Numbered from the stretch's first letter, positions 9,894 to 22,440 are shown. The stretch is 64,000 nucleotides of DNA from Microglena sp. YARC (GCA_022414725.1 CM039463.1:54791774-54855773), one strand, 5' to 3'. A program made the numbers and translations. Notes: generated by a model not told the origin, from the letters alone.

Positions 9894-11628
9894 TATGCTA
9901 CCTCTGCTTTAAGGATGCTTCTTTGAGCGCCCCCAAGTTCAATTCTGCCGCTAACGCGGGCAACTGGCCGTATCTGGTCTCAACAGATGCGGATGTACAT
10001 TGTCTGCAATGGCTATGCAATCTTGGCTCCTGCCGCTCGTCTGCGATCAAGCTGGTTGGATGTTCCTGCGCTGAAGTACATATGATCCTCCAGAGGAGGT
10101 CACTTCTGAAGATGCAGTGGCTCCCCCCCCCCCTCCCCCCCACCCTCTCCATTTCCCCTCCTTTTTGAACCTTCCCCCGCCTAACACGTCTGGACGTCGG
10201 TGGAGCCATGTCTTCTGCTCGAGGGCTTGCCGTGCTTCTGCTGCGGCTCCTGATTCATCGAGGGCTTGCTGTCTTCTGCTGCTCCAGAGCTTGACGTCCT
10301 TCTGCTGCGGCTTCTGCTTTGACTTCAGCTGCGCTTCATCTGCGACTACTGGCTACTTGTGGCTACTTGCTACTGGCTACTTCGGCGGTGCGGCTACTGG
10401 CATATTGTCTGTGCGCTCTTTGGCGCCGTTCCCTCCTTCATCGCCTTCTGCAAACTATTTGCTACGTTGGATACATTTGGTACGTTTCGCATGTTGGTGG
10501 AGCTAGAGTGGATAGGCTGCTTGTTAGTGGAGCTTTAAGCTACGCTGTTGGTTCGACTGTTGGTGGAGCTGGAGTGTTTGGCTTAGGATTCGGAATGGAA
10601 TAGGATTAGGAATGGTAGGGGGTAGCGCCTGCACATTTCATTGTAGCGTGTCTTTGGCTTTCCTTGGGTTATTATCCTGGTCTATGCGAAAAACGTGATG
10701 AGCTCGGCGATCGAGTTGAGCTGGTTGACTGGTTAGGCATCCCATGGTGAGAAAAGGGGATTATGTTTTGGTTCCCTATGTTGGGCCAGGTCATAGTAGG
10801 TCGTGATTGACTCTTCTATGCGCAGTTTTGTACACAACTGCATCCTGGGCGCTCCCGTTATGATAGGTATCTGTATTTCGGCTATACCTCTCCTGTTATC
10901 GCCAGTGATGTGTTAGGCGAGGCGGGAAATGCCTTACAACCTCCAGTGACCCCGGCAGTTTGCGTTAATCACTGGGGGATGGGCGGGAAACTCAAGGAGT
11001 TTCCGATCTTAATTTACCTCCATCTCATGGGGTCACTAGTACTGCCACGCCCCCTCGTATTGTAGGTGAAGTTTTAGGAGCTAGTTTCCCCTTCTAACAT
11101 GGTGGATGTTCCACAGCCTGTTTCATTTACTTTTGACCCCTGCACCAGTTCAATAGTTGCAGGTTTTGCTTGCTCTGTTACCTGCTTCCATTTTCTGGTG
11201 AGACATATTGGGGCAGCGATACGCATGAGCAGGCCACCTTGGATTTGCCGGGTGATGATTCTTTAGAAGTGTGGTCTATGGGTGATACTGGTTACGGATG
11301 GTGTTTTCCGTTTGACCCAGGCCTCACCAAGTCTGATTTAGAGGCAAAGAATGCCGTCCCTGATGGCAGTGTTTTACCTGCGCCGGGGGATTTACTACCT
11401 GGGGTTGCCCTCCCCTATGTGAGTGCTTGTATATCCGTCCCCATGATGGTGCTGATGGCTGTCATGATAGGTTAACATGTTCCTATGTGGAGGGCCTATT
11501 CCTCAGCACCTCCTAGACTGTCTTGTAGGGCATTCTAGATTGGTGGAGTGTTGCAACGCTCGTTTTGGTGTCAAAGTATTTTTACAGAGACATGGGCATG
11601 ATTTTTCGAAGGTCTGCCATCCCTCTGA
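9894..11628. other. Unrecognised 1.7-kb interval
   Basis: No coding region that I can assign. The stretch 10200-10340 has short imperfect repeats (GCTTGCCGTGCTTCTGCTGC-like). A 101-codon plus-strand frame at 11170-11475 resembles nothing I know. It may be the remains of another element. Confidence 0.4.
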
Positions 11629-11778
11629 TTTTTTTTTTTACTAAGGGGGGAACCAGGAAAAGGCGCAACTGATAAAACCTAGACCTTTCTGACCAAGGAG
11701 AAAAGACCAAAGAAAAAGACATGAACAGCTAAGGGACAGCTAAGGGACAGACACCACCTGGGCAACTAAAGGGACAAG
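11629..11778 (-). mobile_element. LINE-A tail, antisense
   Basis: It starts with poly(T), then the reverse complement of the LINE-A terminal stem-loop and about 100 bases of 3' UTR. It abuts a sense LINE-A body at 11779, again head to head. Confidence 0.8.
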
Positions 11779-14700
11779 GCTGCAGCCTACCAGCACATGC
11801 CCCATAGTATCTCACGTGCAGTATCTCCATGGCTCTCACGCAATCTCAATGTTATTGGAAGGGCGCATGTTGCTATGCAATGCTTGGCTTCCAAGTTCAT
11901 CTTCCAGGCTAACTTTGCTTCACCACCAGCGCCTCTCCGCCAGCAGTTGCAATCTTCTCTCAATGCCTTTGTTGCAACCTCTAGCCTGCAGGAGGAGGAA
12001 TCACCACGTCCAGGACACCTCTTCCCCCGCTTCGGGACAGCCGTCCTTCCTTTTCATCGAGGAGGGCTTGCTGTACCCCATCTTGCTTCCCACTCGGCTG
12101 CTATGCTGGCCAAGACCACATGGCTCCTCTTTAGTTACACAGGTCACCCCTGGCAGCAGCTCTACCGTCACGAGATTTCGGGCTGTGCGCCTTCCTCCAG
12201 GTCAGGCAAGTGGATACCATGCCCTGGTTACCGCCCCGTCTTCTGTGGACATCGCCTCAATCACCACCAACTTGGCCCGGGAAAGTGCAGAGGCTTTTCT
12301 CCTGCTGAACATTCGTAGAATTATCGCTCCGCCCATGCAGTGCCTCCAATCCATCCTACTGGAAACCACCTTCAACAACACCCCTCCTTTTCCGTCCATG
12401 CCCATCACCTCAAACCAAGTGCTTTCCTCCCAAGCACTCTCGTGGCACCGTCTCAAGGACATCCGCTCAGCTCATCAACAACGAGCTCACCTCCCTCCCG
12501 CTGCTGTCCAAGACCTTGACTTCATCCTCTCCTCTCTGCCAGACCCCTGGCGGGATGCTGTCCTCCTTCCTGAACTTCCACCTCCCAAATGGAAGCTCTT
12601 TCCCGCTGTGGCCCCTGCTGGTCCCCTTGCAGAGGGGCCAGATCCCCTCACTGGAGAGGACCGTCTTTGGGAGGTCTGGCCCTCTGGCCGGTTACACCCT
12701 CTCACCCTTCCTGCCCTTCCCCCCAAGGACACCCCCAAGCTGCCCTCATCACCCTACGCAAGAAACCTCGAGAAGCATGGTTACGGGCAGACTTTGAGGA
12801 GCAGCTGATCCAGCAAGGCCTCCCCCCACCAGAGGCAAGAGCTCTTGGAACCATGGCTGGTTTGGTCTTTGGGAGGACCTCCAACTGGACCCAACAACAT
12901 GGGGTCTCCACCTCCATGATGATACTGAGGTGAACCTTCTTGAACTCTCTGTGCGCCAAGCACGTCAGGCCCTTCTTCACCAAACATATCATGCAACAAA
13001 GCCCCAGTTCCCACCATTTTGTGCCAGGTTATACCGAGGAACGTGCTGCTTGGCCCAGGCTGTGGAGCATTCTACCCCCCTCCACCTTGGACACTCACCC
13101 TAGCACTAACCCTGACCTGCGAGGCCTCCGTGGTCTTGAATCCCGATGGATTGCCTCAGCAACAAAGAGAGCGCTCGTTGTCACCCCTATTCCAGTCCCC
13201 TCCCCTGAAGACCTCCCACAGAACGCTTGGGTGGACTTACAACGTGTCCGCCCCTCCCGTCCAGGCCCAGCGGAGAGAACTGCTCAAAGACAGGACGAAC
13301 CTCAAGTCTCCCTCCCTCTACGTGCAGGCTTTTCGCAGGTGTGGGTACGCCTCGCTGACAAGACTCTCCACCGTCCTTATACCATCACTTGCCGGAGCTT
13401 GCTTCATGGCACCCTAAGCTGCAATGCGTTCCTTGCTCATGTACGAGGACGCTTCCAACGTGTCAACCAAGACGACCCCCCCTCCATAGTCTGCTCCAGC
13501 CCTGACTGCTTGCAGCTGCACACTGCTGACACAATGTCTCACGCTTTCTTGGAATGCCCTGATTCTGCCCCAGTCATAGACTGGCTCCTTTCCACTTGGG
13601 AGACCCTCACCGGTGGGCAGGGCCTTCCTCGTTGCCCCTTCTTCCTCCTCGGTGACGACATCACCCTTTGGCCCGGGACACCCCCTCCTCCCTCTACCCT
13701 AAGGTTGTGGTCCTTCCTGCGTATAACCACCTTGGGCGCAATATGGCAGGTCCGTTCGTCCCGGGCTGACAGACTGGACCATTCTGAGCCCCTTCACCAC
13801 AAGGCTATTTGCCTTGCCCTTGGCCACCTTCACCAAGCCATCGCCAGGGTCTGGATGCGCACCCAGACGGATCTTCGACACCTTGATAATGGCGCCTTCT
13901 GTCAAGATTGGTGGCGTGGCCTAGATTGCTCTCTCACAGTGGCTTCCTTTGCAAGCTTATGGGCCACCCCCCCGATCTTTTGCACCATGATTGGGGTCAC
14001 TCCCGGTGACCAGGAGCCTGATACCCGCACCATGGAAATGACAATCCCCATGGCCCCAGCGCTCCCTACAATCCCAGACCCAATCCCAGACCCAGCCCAA
14101 GCCCTAGTTCTAGACCCTGATCTTGACCCTGACCCAGATCCAGCCCATTACCCGGATCTAGACCTTGCTCTAGACCCTGACCCAGACCCAGCCCATTCCC
14201 GAGCTCTATACCCTGATCTAGACCCTGACCTAGGTCCAGCCCAAGCCCCAGCTCTAGGCCCCGATCTTGACCCTGACCTAGATCGAGCCCAAGCCCAAGA
14301 TCAAGACCCTGCCACAGATCAGGATCAGGTTCCAGATTTGGACACAGCACACGACAACGTTCCAGATCTGGGGCTAGATCTGGACCAAGATCAAGGTCCA
14401 GATCTGCGCTAAGATCCGGATCAAGATCTAGATCTTGATACTGTCTCTGTCTTCATTCCTGTTGTTTACCTGCCCAGACCAGTCTTTTAGGTTTTCGCTT
14501 TGCTTCCAGTTGTCTTTCTTCTTTTCTGGTTGCCTCCCTGCTTTTGGCTTGTTTTTGCAGTTTCTCCCTTAGTTTGCTTCTTCTAGTTCAGTTTCCACCC
14601 TTAGTTGCCTCCTTAGTTTCCCCCTCAGTTGCCTCCTTAGTCCCCCCCCCCCCCCCCCCTCCCCCCTTTTTTCTCTTAGTCTCTCGCATAGTTTTCCTTT

Positions 14701-15042
14701 TAGTCCTCCTTAGTTTGCATCTCCTCTTTCAGTCTTCTGATCCGGTGACTGTTAGAGGTTGCAATGTTATGGCCCCCCCCTTCATAGGTCTTTTTTCTTA
14801 GTAGTCCTAGCCCCTTCTCTTGGGCTTCCTGTTTTTGGCTTCTTCCTTGCCTCTCTGGTTTGTTTGTCTTCTGTTCCCGTCCTCCTTTGTCCCTTACGTC
14901 GCCCAGGTGGTGTCCGTCCCTTAGCTGTCCCTTAGCCGTTCTTGTCTTTTTCTTTGGTCTTTTCTCCTTGGACACAAAGGGCTAGGTTTTATCAGTTGCG
15001 CCTTTTCCTGGTTCCCCCCTTTGTAAAAAAAAAAAAAAAAAA
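11779..15042 (+). mobile_element. LINE-A copy 2, 5'-truncated
   Basis: It begins at the position equivalent to about 6003 of the first copy (RT thumb region) and runs to the stem-loop and poly(A) at 15025-15042. It is very similar to copy 1 over its length, with scattered indels. It includes the longest intact ORF2 segment in the window (12940-14412). Confidence 0.85.
12940..14412 (+). pseudogene. LINE-A ORF2 C-terminal half, open
   Basis: An uninterrupted 490-residue frame covers the post-RT region. A zinc knuckle (CSSPDCLQLHTADTMSHAFLEC) lies near residues 184-205, giving the C-x4-C...H...C pattern of zf-RVT domains. A tryptophan-rich stretch follows (LWSFLRITTLGAIWQVRSSR). The last ~125 residues are an Asp/Pro-rich repeat (DPDLDPDL, PAQAPAL) ending at TAA. 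The first methionine is simply the first ATG after a frameshift, not a real start. In an active element this segment would aid RNA or DNA binding during target-primed reverse transcription. It lacks endonuclease and RT. Confidence 0.75.
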
Positions 15043-15219
15043 GGAGGACAGGAACAGAAGACAAACAAACCAGAGAGGCAAGGAAGAAGCCCAAAACAAG
15101 AAGCCCAAGAGAAGGGGCTAGGACCACTAAGAAAAAATACCTATGAAGGGGGGGGGCCAAAACATTGCAATCTCTAACAATCACCGGATCAGAAGACTGA
15201 AAGAGGAGTTGCAAACTAA
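15043..15219 (-). mobile_element. LINE-A 3'-UTR fragment, antisense
   Basis: This follows the poly(A) of copy 2 directly and is the reverse complement of the LINE-A 3' UTR (equivalent to about 8925-9100), without its own stem-loop or poly(T). A tail-to-tail junction like this may reflect insertion followed by deletion, or template switching. Confidence 0.7.
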
Positions 15220-16394
15220 GATGTTTGTTAGGCAGCTCGATATTCTGTTGTCTTTCTTGGTTTTGGTGGAAGGTGGTAATTTATTCAGACCACCGTCATA
15301 GCGTCTTGATGGTTTCTGACACTTAGTTCCATAGGCAGATGGTTCATTCGGTGGAGCTCATCATAGATTAGCTATTTCTTTATACTTCACACTGTTTTTA
15401 ATTCACCAGCCCCTCAGGTGATTAGTGCATTATGTGGAGTGTAGTAGTTGTTTCACTTCGGATTTTTCTGTAAATTGGTGGACTGTGTAATCTTGCAGTT
15501 GTTCTTGCAGATGTACCTTCACACTCCTATTTCTTGTTCTTCCCGGTGAATTTCAGGCGCCCTTTCAGTCCATCCTTTGGAGTAAATTCTTGTATGTCCA
15601 TTTTCTGCGTTTACTATTTTTCACGTGGACAATAAGTTTTCTGTACTGTGTTTGTACGTATAAACTTATATTGCTCTTTGGACTGTGTTTCCTTTGTTGG
15701 TTACAAGTTTCTTGAATTTTAACTTCGCATCCTTTGGATTTTCAGTTGCTGCAGGTTTACTTTGCTTGTGGTTAAGCGCTCGGTTTGTCTCAAGTGCACG
15801 AATTCTTTGCGGTGCGATCCCCACCTCCTCGAATGATTTTAGTTAGTGCCGTAGCTGGGGATTTATGATAATTAACTTTCATAAATCTTCTTACCTCCTA
15901 TCTTTGAGTAAGAAACCAGTTTCTCATGTTTTTTCATCCCAATCCTAGTCATGAATCCTATGGTACGAATAGTTTTTAAGGTAGTGGATTTTTCCATCGA
16001 ATTTATTCCAATAGACGACTATAGTGTCCTCTTGTCTGCGTCCTTTAGGCTTTGATTCTATCTTGTGCTGCTCTCACATGATATTTTCAGTCTTCTCTTT
16101 CGGTTATGTCTTCGGTTCTTGAAGTCACCGTTGTTACCCTTACTCTGGTATTAGGATTGATTTCTGTGTGGCCTCCCTATGATTTTCTGGTTTTGTGCCT
16201 TCTATTCTGGATAAATAGAATTTTTGCGCTTACCGAGGATGGTTACATTTTCATTTTATTTTCAGCCCAGCTCGGTATGACCCAAGCTTTTTGCTTCTAC
16301 ATTTCGGAGTAACACAGTGGTCGTTTGGTTCATTCTTTCTCATCCTTTTATTTTTAGACAGGGCTTTCCTCTAGACTTCTAGTTTTCAGCTTTA
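15220..16394. other. Unrecognised AT-rich interval
   Basis: About 1.2 kb of T-rich sequence with no convincing coding frame. A 68-codon hydrophobic plus-strand frame at 16106-16312 is probably chance. It may be an LTR or non-coding part of the neighbouring Ty3-type element, but no matching second copy is in the window. Confidence 0.4.
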
Positions 16395-16639
16395 CCTTTT
16401 CTTAGTAGTCCTAGCCCCTTCTCTTGGGCTTCCTGTTTTGGGGCTTCTTCCTTGCCTGTCTGGTTTGTTTGTCTTCAGTTCCTGTCCTCCGTTGTCCCTT
16501 CAGTCGCCAAGGATGTGTTTGTCCCTTTGCTGTCCCTTAGCCTTTCTTGTCTTTTTCTTTGGTCTTTTCTCCTTGGTCACAAACGGCTAGGTTTTATCAG
16601 TTGCGCCTTTTCCTGGTTCCCCCCTTTGTAAAAAAAAAA
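16395..16639 (+). mobile_element. LINE-A 3' end insertion
   Basis: A 3' UTR from TTAGTAGTCCTAGCCCC through the terminal stem-loop and A-run (16629-16639). Ty3-type integrase sequence begins directly after the A-run, so this copy forms the left border of that fragment. Confidence 0.75.
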
Positions 16640-19600
16640 CGCCGTTTTGGCAGACAAAACGTCCAAAATGGTTCATGTCGAACCATGCCATACTATGATT
16701 AACGGGGAAGAATTTGCGTCCCTCTACCTCAATAGAGTCATTCGCTATCATGGCATTCCGAAGAAGTTACTCAGCGATCGCGATGCGCTATTCACTGGTC
16801 ACTTCGGAGTGGCTCTCCACCGATTAATGGGCACCAGACAGGCGTTCTCGATGGCGTTCCATCCGCAGACCGGCGGTCATACCGAGCGTATGAACCGAGT
16901 CATCAAAACTTTGAGGAGCAGCTGATCCAACAAGGCCTCCCCCCCCACCAGAGGCAAGAGCTCTTGGAACCATGGCTGGTTGGTCTTTGGGAGGACCTCC
17001 AACTGGACCCATCAACTTGTGGTCTCCACCTCCATGATGATACTGAGGTGGACCTTCTTGAACTCTCTGTGCACCAAGCACGACAGGCCCTTCTTCACCA
17101 ACATATCATGCAACAAAGCCCCAGTTCCCACCATTTTGTGCCAGGTTATACCGAGGAACGTGCTGCTTGGCCCAGGCTGTGGAGCATTCTACCCCCCTCC
17201 ACCTTGGACACTCACCCTAGCACTAACCCTGACCTGCGAGGCCTCCGTGGTCTTGAATCCCGATGGATTGCCTCAGCAACAGAGAGAGCGCTCGTTGTCA
17301 CCCCTATTCCAGTCCCCTCCCCTGAAGACCTCCCACAGAACGCTTGGGTGGACTTACAACGTGTCCGCCCCCCCTGTCCAGGCCCGGCGGAGAGAACTGC
17401 TCAAAGACAGGACGAACCTCAAATCTCCCTCCCTCTACGTGCAGCCGTTTCGCAGGTGTGGGTACGCCTCGCAGACAAGACTCTCTACCGTCCTTATACC
17501 ATCACTTGCCGGAGCTTGCTTCATGGAACCCTGGGCTGCAATGCGTTCCTTGCCCATGTGCAAGGACGCTTCCAACGGGTCAACCAAGACGACCCCCCCT
17601 CCATAGTCTGCTCCAGCCCAGACTGCTGACACAATGTCTCACGCTTTCTTGGAATGCCCTGATTCTGCCCCTGTCATAGACTGGCTCCTTTCCACTTGGG
17701 AAACCCTCACCGGTGGGCAGCGCCTTCCTCGTTGCCCCTTCTACCTCCTCGGTGACGACATCACCCTTTGGCCCGGGACACCCCCTCCTCCCTCTACCAT
17801 AAGGTTGTGGTCCTTCCTGCGTATAACCACCTTGGGCGCAATATGGCAGGTCCGTTCGTCCCGGGCTGACAGACTGGACCATTCTGAGCCCCTTCAACAC
17901 AAGGCTAACTGCCTTGCCCTTGGCCACCTTCACCAAGCCATCGCCAGGGACTGGATGCGCACCCAGACAGATATTCGACACCTTGATAATGGAGCCTTCT
18001 GTCAAGATTGGTGGCGTGGCCTAGATTGCTCTCTCAAAATTGGCTTCCTTTGCAAGCTTATGGACCACCCCCCCGATCTTTTGCACCATGATTGGAGTCA
18101 CTCCCGGTGACCAGGAGCCTGATACCCGCACCATGGAAATGACAATTCCCATGGCCACAGCGCTCCCTACAATCCCAGACCCATTCCCAGACCCAGACCA
18201 AGCCCTAGATCAAGACCCTGACCCAGATCCAGCCCATTACCCGGATCTAGACCCTGCACTATACCCTGATCCAGACCCCGCCCAAGCCTTAGCTCTAGAC
18301 CCTGATCTAGACCCTGACCTAGGTCCAGCCCAAGCCTTAGCTCTAGACCCTGATCTTGACCCTGACCTAGATCCAGCCCAAGCCCAAGATCAAGACCCTG
18401 CCCCAGATCAGGATCAGGTTCCAGATTTGGACACGGCTCACGACAACGTTCCAGATCTGGATCTAGATCTGGACCGAGGTCAAGGTCCAGATCTGCGCTA
18501 AGATCCAATTTATGATCTAGATCTTGATACTGTCTCTGTCCTCATTCCAGTTGTTTACCTGACCAGTTCAGTCTTTTAGGTTTTCACTTTGCTTCCAGTT
18601 GTCTTTCTTCTTTTCTAGTTGCCTCCTGCTTTTGGCTTGTTTTTGCAATTTCTCCCTTAGTTTGCTTCCCCTACTTCAGTTTCCAACCTTAGTTGCCTCC
18701 TTAGTTTCCCCCCAGTTGCTTCCTTAGTTTCCCCCCCCCCCCCCACCCCTCCCCCCTTTTTTCTCTTAGTTTCTCGCACAGTTTTCCTTTCTGTCCTCCT
18801 TAGTTTGCATCTCCTCTTTCAGTCTTCTGATCCGGTGACTGTTAGAGATAGCAATGTTTTTGGCCCCCCCCTTCATAGGTTTTTTTTCTTAGTGGTCCTA
18901 GCCCCTTCTCTTGGGCGTCCTGTTTTGGGCTTCTTCCTTGCCTCTCTGGTTTGTTTGTCTTCTGTTCCTGTCCTCCTTTGTCCCTTTAGTCGCCCAGGTG
19001 GTGTCTGTCCCTTAGCTGTCCCTTAGCCGTTCATGTCTTTTTCTTTGGTCTTCTCTCCTTGGTCACAAAGGGCTAGGTTTTATCAGTTGCGCCTTTTCCT
19101 GGTTCCCCCCTTCGTAAGAAAAAAAAAAAAGACATGATCTGTCATTACGTGGGTCCTTACCAGGACGACTGGGATAAATCTCTGGCATTGGTAGAATTCG
19201 CTATCAACAATTCTTACCAAGAGTCATTCCAGAACACCCCTTTTCGGGCATACCTGGGCTACGACCCTACGACGCCACCCAAAGTGGAAGTCGAATCGAA
19301 ATGTCCTGCGGCTAACAATTGGTGGGCCGATCACATCAAACAACAGGATCTATGCAAGGCGAGCATGAAGTCCGCCCAAGATCGGCAGAAAGACCATTAT
19401 GACAAACGACGCACGGAAGTTTTCTTCAAGCTCGGTGAGAAAGTCCTACTTTCTACCCGTAACATGAAGTTCAAAGCGACGGGTAAACCAAAATTGACTC
19501 CGCGTTTTGTCGGACCTTATACGATAACCGAATGCATCAGTCCTCGCGACGAGCAAACTGGAGCTGTCCGGCAGGTCACAGCGTGCAGCCTGGCTTTGCC

Positions 19601-19877
19601 AAAAATGATGCGCATTCATCACTGTTCCACGTGGGCTTGATCAAGCATTGGCACTCTGACGGCACTGTCCATGTCGGGCAACCTCTGGTGTACGACTCCG
19701 ACGGTGCCCCAGTTTGGAATGTCGAATGCATAATGCGCGAGAAATCGTGTGTCATCGGCACGTCCTCGAAACGCCGACTTGAGTATTTAGTTCGATGGAA
19801 GAACTTCGGTATAGAACAAAACACTTGGGAACTCCCCAAGGCTGTCAAGAAAACTGCCCCACACGTCGTCACAGCCC
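16640..19877 (+). pseudogene. Ty3/gypsy integrase with chromodomain, split by a LINE-A copy
   Basis: The two parts are 16640-16912 and 19131-19877. The first reads ADKTSKMVHVEPC, LLSDRDALF (second catalytic Asp) and HPQTGGHTERMNRVIK (catalytic Glu). The second continues in frame with DMICHYVGPYQDDWD, a CDS-like integrase C-terminus (FKLGEKVLLSTRN, FVGPYTI), and a chromodomain-like segment VECIMREKS ... EYLVRWKNFGIEQNTWEL near 19720-19840. This is the Pol C-terminus of a chromovirus, where the chromodomain guides integration into chromatin. A frameshift near 19590-19600 separates integrase from chromodomain. RT, RNase H, protease and LTRs are absent from the fragment. LINE tails border both ends. 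Confidence 0.8.
16913..19130 (+). mobile_element. LINE-A copy 3, inserted in integrase gene
   Basis: It starts at ACTTTGAGGAGCAGCTGATC (equivalent to 7024 of copy 1) and runs through the zinc knuckle, acidic tail (stop near 18501), poly(C) tract, stem-loop and A-run ending at 19130. Removing it restores the integrase frame exactly (RVIK/DMICHY). The terminal stem has CCCTTCGT in place of CCCTTTGT. No target-site duplication longer than a few A residues is visible. Confidence 0.85.
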
Positions 19878-20105
19878 TTCTCTTGGGCTTCCTGTTTTGG
19901 GCTTCTTCCTTGCCTCTCTGGTTTGTGTGTCTTATGTTCCTGCCCTCCTTTGTCCCTTTAGTCGCCCAGGTGGTGTCTGTCCCTTAGCTGTCCCTTAGCC
20001 GTTCATGTCTTTTTCTTTGGTCTTCTCTCCTTGGTCACAAAGGGCTAGGTTTTATCAGTTGCGCCTTTTCCTGGTTCCCCCCTTTGTAAAAAAAAATAAA
20101 AAAAG
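19878..20105 (+). mobile_element. LINE-A 3' end insertion
   Basis: It begins with CCCTTCTCTTGGGCTTCCTG and ends with the terminal stem-loop and an A-rich run. It cuts off the chromodomain frame of the Ty3-type fragment. Confidence 0.75.
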
Positions 20106-20735
20106 GGAGTCCCGTGTTACGCCCCTTTCGTCACGACGACAAAAGCGGGCCCATCACCCTACCATCGCCGACGAATATGATACCGCAGTTAGATTGTTAT
20201 TGGAATGATACAATCTTCGCCGGAGTACTCAAAAGGGATGTTAAATGGTTCTCTCCGAAACCAACTTGTTCACACAAGTATATTTTGAGCACAACGCAAG
20301 ACCACTGGGATTCACATCCCCTCCTACTTTACGATCAGATGCGGAGTCCGCATCTCTTCATGGGGGGGTGTAAGTGTAACGGTACAGACCCCTTCACGGG
20401 TATTCTGGTCCGTTAAGCAAGGCATACGGATACTCGGTACCCATAAGCCACGTTACGAGCGCACGTGAGACATTACCATACCTATGTACTGCCTCATTGC
20501 TCTCACCGCGCACGGTGAACACGTAGACTGGAGTAAACTCTAGACGAACCCTTCTATAATCCACAAAGACGTTCACCTACGAGCAACTTACATCTATCCC
20601 AACCTAAGGTAACCCCTACTCCTGTTCCTGCTAGCCCCACGCATATAAACCTACACGTAGTTCTACCCCTCATGTCATAGGCGCTTCCTCTAGACTTAAC
20701 CCCCCAGGCTGCTAGGTAGCATCCTGTGCTGTTAC
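20106..20735. other. Unrecognised interval
   Basis: About 630 bases with no assignable frame. It could be the 3' part (for example an LTR) of the Ty3-type element, because it lies just beyond its chromodomain, but no second copy is present to test this. Confidence 0.35.
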
Positions 20736-21479
20736 AGATCTAGACCCTGACCCAGATCAGGATCAGGTTCCAGATTTGGACACAGCTCACAACCACGTTC
20801 CAGATCTAGGTCTAGATCTGGACCAAGATCAAGGTCCAGATCTGAGCTAAGATCCAGATCAAGATCTAGATCTTGATACTGTTTCTGTCTACGTTCTTGT
20901 TGTTTACCTGACCAGACCAGTCTTTTAGGTTTTTGCTTTGCTTCTAGTTGTCTTGCTTCTTTTCTGGTTGAGTCCCCGCTTTTAGCTTGTTTACGCAGTT
21001 TCTCCCTTAGTTTGCTTCCTCTTGTTCAGTTTCCACCCTTAGTTCCCTCTTTAGCTTCCGCCTTAGTTTTCCTCCTTCGTTACCCCCCCCCCCCCCCTCC
21101 CCCCCCTTTTTTCCATCTTAGTTTCTCGCATAGTTTTTTTGTAGTCCTCCTTAGTTTGCATCTCCTCTTTCAGTTTTCTGATCCGGTGACTGTTCGAGGT
21201 TGCAATGTTTTTTAACCCCCCCCCCTCCCCGTCTTAGGTTATTTTCTTAGTAGTCCTAGCCCCTTCTCTTGTGCTTTCTGTTTTGGGCTTCCTCCTTTCC
21301 TCTTTGGTTTGATTGTCTTGTGTTCCTATCCTCCTTAGTCCCTTTAGTCGCCCGTGTGGTGTCCGTCCCTTAGCTGTCCCTTAGCCGTTCTTGACTTTTT
21401 TCTTCGGTCTTATCTCCTTGGTCACAAGTGGCTATGTTTTATCCGTTGCGCCTTTTCCTGGTCCTCCCCTTTGTAAATT
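20736..21479 (+). mobile_element. LINE-A 3' end (acidic tail, UTR, tail)
   Basis: The end of the Asp-Pro-rich tail, the stop codon region with the TCAAGATCTAGATCTTGA palindrome, the poly(C) tract near 21085-21110 and a degraded terminal stem-loop ending CCCTTTGT. The hexamer array follows at once instead of poly(A). Confidence 0.75.
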
Positions 21480-22440
21480 AAAAGCCTCAGCCTCAGCCTC
21501 AGCCTCAGCCTCAGCCTCAGCCTCAGCCTCATCCTCAGCCTCAGCCTCAGCCTCAGCCTCAGCCTCAGCCTCAGCCTCAGCCTCAGCCTCAGCCTCAGCC
21601 TCAGCCTCAGCCTCAGCCTCAGCCTCAGCCTCAGCCTCAGCCTCAGCCTCAGCCTCAGCCACAGCCTCAGCCTCAGCCTCAGCCTCAGCCTCAGCCTCAG
21701 CCTCAGCCTCAGCCTCAGCCTCAGCCTCAGCCTCAGCCTCAGCCTCAGCCTCAGCCTCAGCCTTAGCCTCAGCCTCAGCCTCAGCCTCAGCCTCAGCCTC
21801 AGCCTCAGCCTCAGCCTCAGCCTCAGCCTCAGCCTCAGCCTCAGCCTCAGCCTCAGCCTCAGCCTCAGCCTCAGCCTCAGCCCCAGCCTCAGCCTCAGCC
21901 TCAGCCTCAGCCTCAGCCTCAGCCTCAGCCTCAGCCTCAGCCTCAGCCTCAGCCTCAGCCTCACCTCAGCCTCAGCCTCAGCCTCAGCCTCAGCCTCAGC
22001 CTCAGCCTCAGCCTCAGCCTCAGCCTCAGCCTCAGCCTCAGCCTCAGCCTCAACCTCAGCCTCAGCCTCAGCCTCAGCCTCAGCCTCAGCCTCAGCCTCA
22101 GCCTCAGCCTCAGCCTCAGCCTCAGCCTCAGCCTTAGCATCAGCATCAGCATCAGCCTCAGCATCATCATCAATATCAGCTCTAGCATCAGCTCCAGCTC
22201 CCTCAGCCTCAGCACCAGCAGCTTCACCATCAGCATGAACCTCAGCTTCAGCGTCAACATCAGCATTTTCATCAGTATCAGCTCTAGCATCCGCTATAGC
22301 TCCCTCAGCCTCAGCCTCAGCATCAGACCAAGCAACACTAGCATCAGCATCATCCACAGCACTATCAGCATCAGTTCCCTCAGAACCCTCAGCATCAGCA
22401 TCAGCAGCATCAGCATCAGATCCTCAATCTCCTCCCTGCT
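21480..22440. repeat. (CAGCCT)n array passing into LINE-A-like Ser/Ala-coding sequence
   Basis: Roughly 108 hexamer units at 21485-22135, with rare base changes and single indels that shift frame. It continues at 22136-22440 into CAGCATCAGC-type sequence that also encodes Ser/Ala-rich protein on the plus strand. This matches the organisation of LINE-A ORF1 at 1300-1737, so the array is probably an expansion of the ORF1 hexamer tract. Long frames on both strands (SASASA, PQPQPQ, EAEAEA, RLRLRL) are products of the repeat and are not claimed as genes. Confidence 0.75.

Noticed and set aside
11170..11475. A 101-codon plus frame (YWGSDTHEQATLDLPGDDSL)
   Set aside because: No similarity that I recognise, no context, and the interval is bordered by LINE tails; kept only as part of an unrecognised interval.
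21391..22357. Long open frames on both strands (SASASA, PQPQPQ, EAEAEA, RLRLRL)
   Set aside because: They are produced by an open six-base repeat without stop codons; no gene-like start, flanks or composition change supports a protein.
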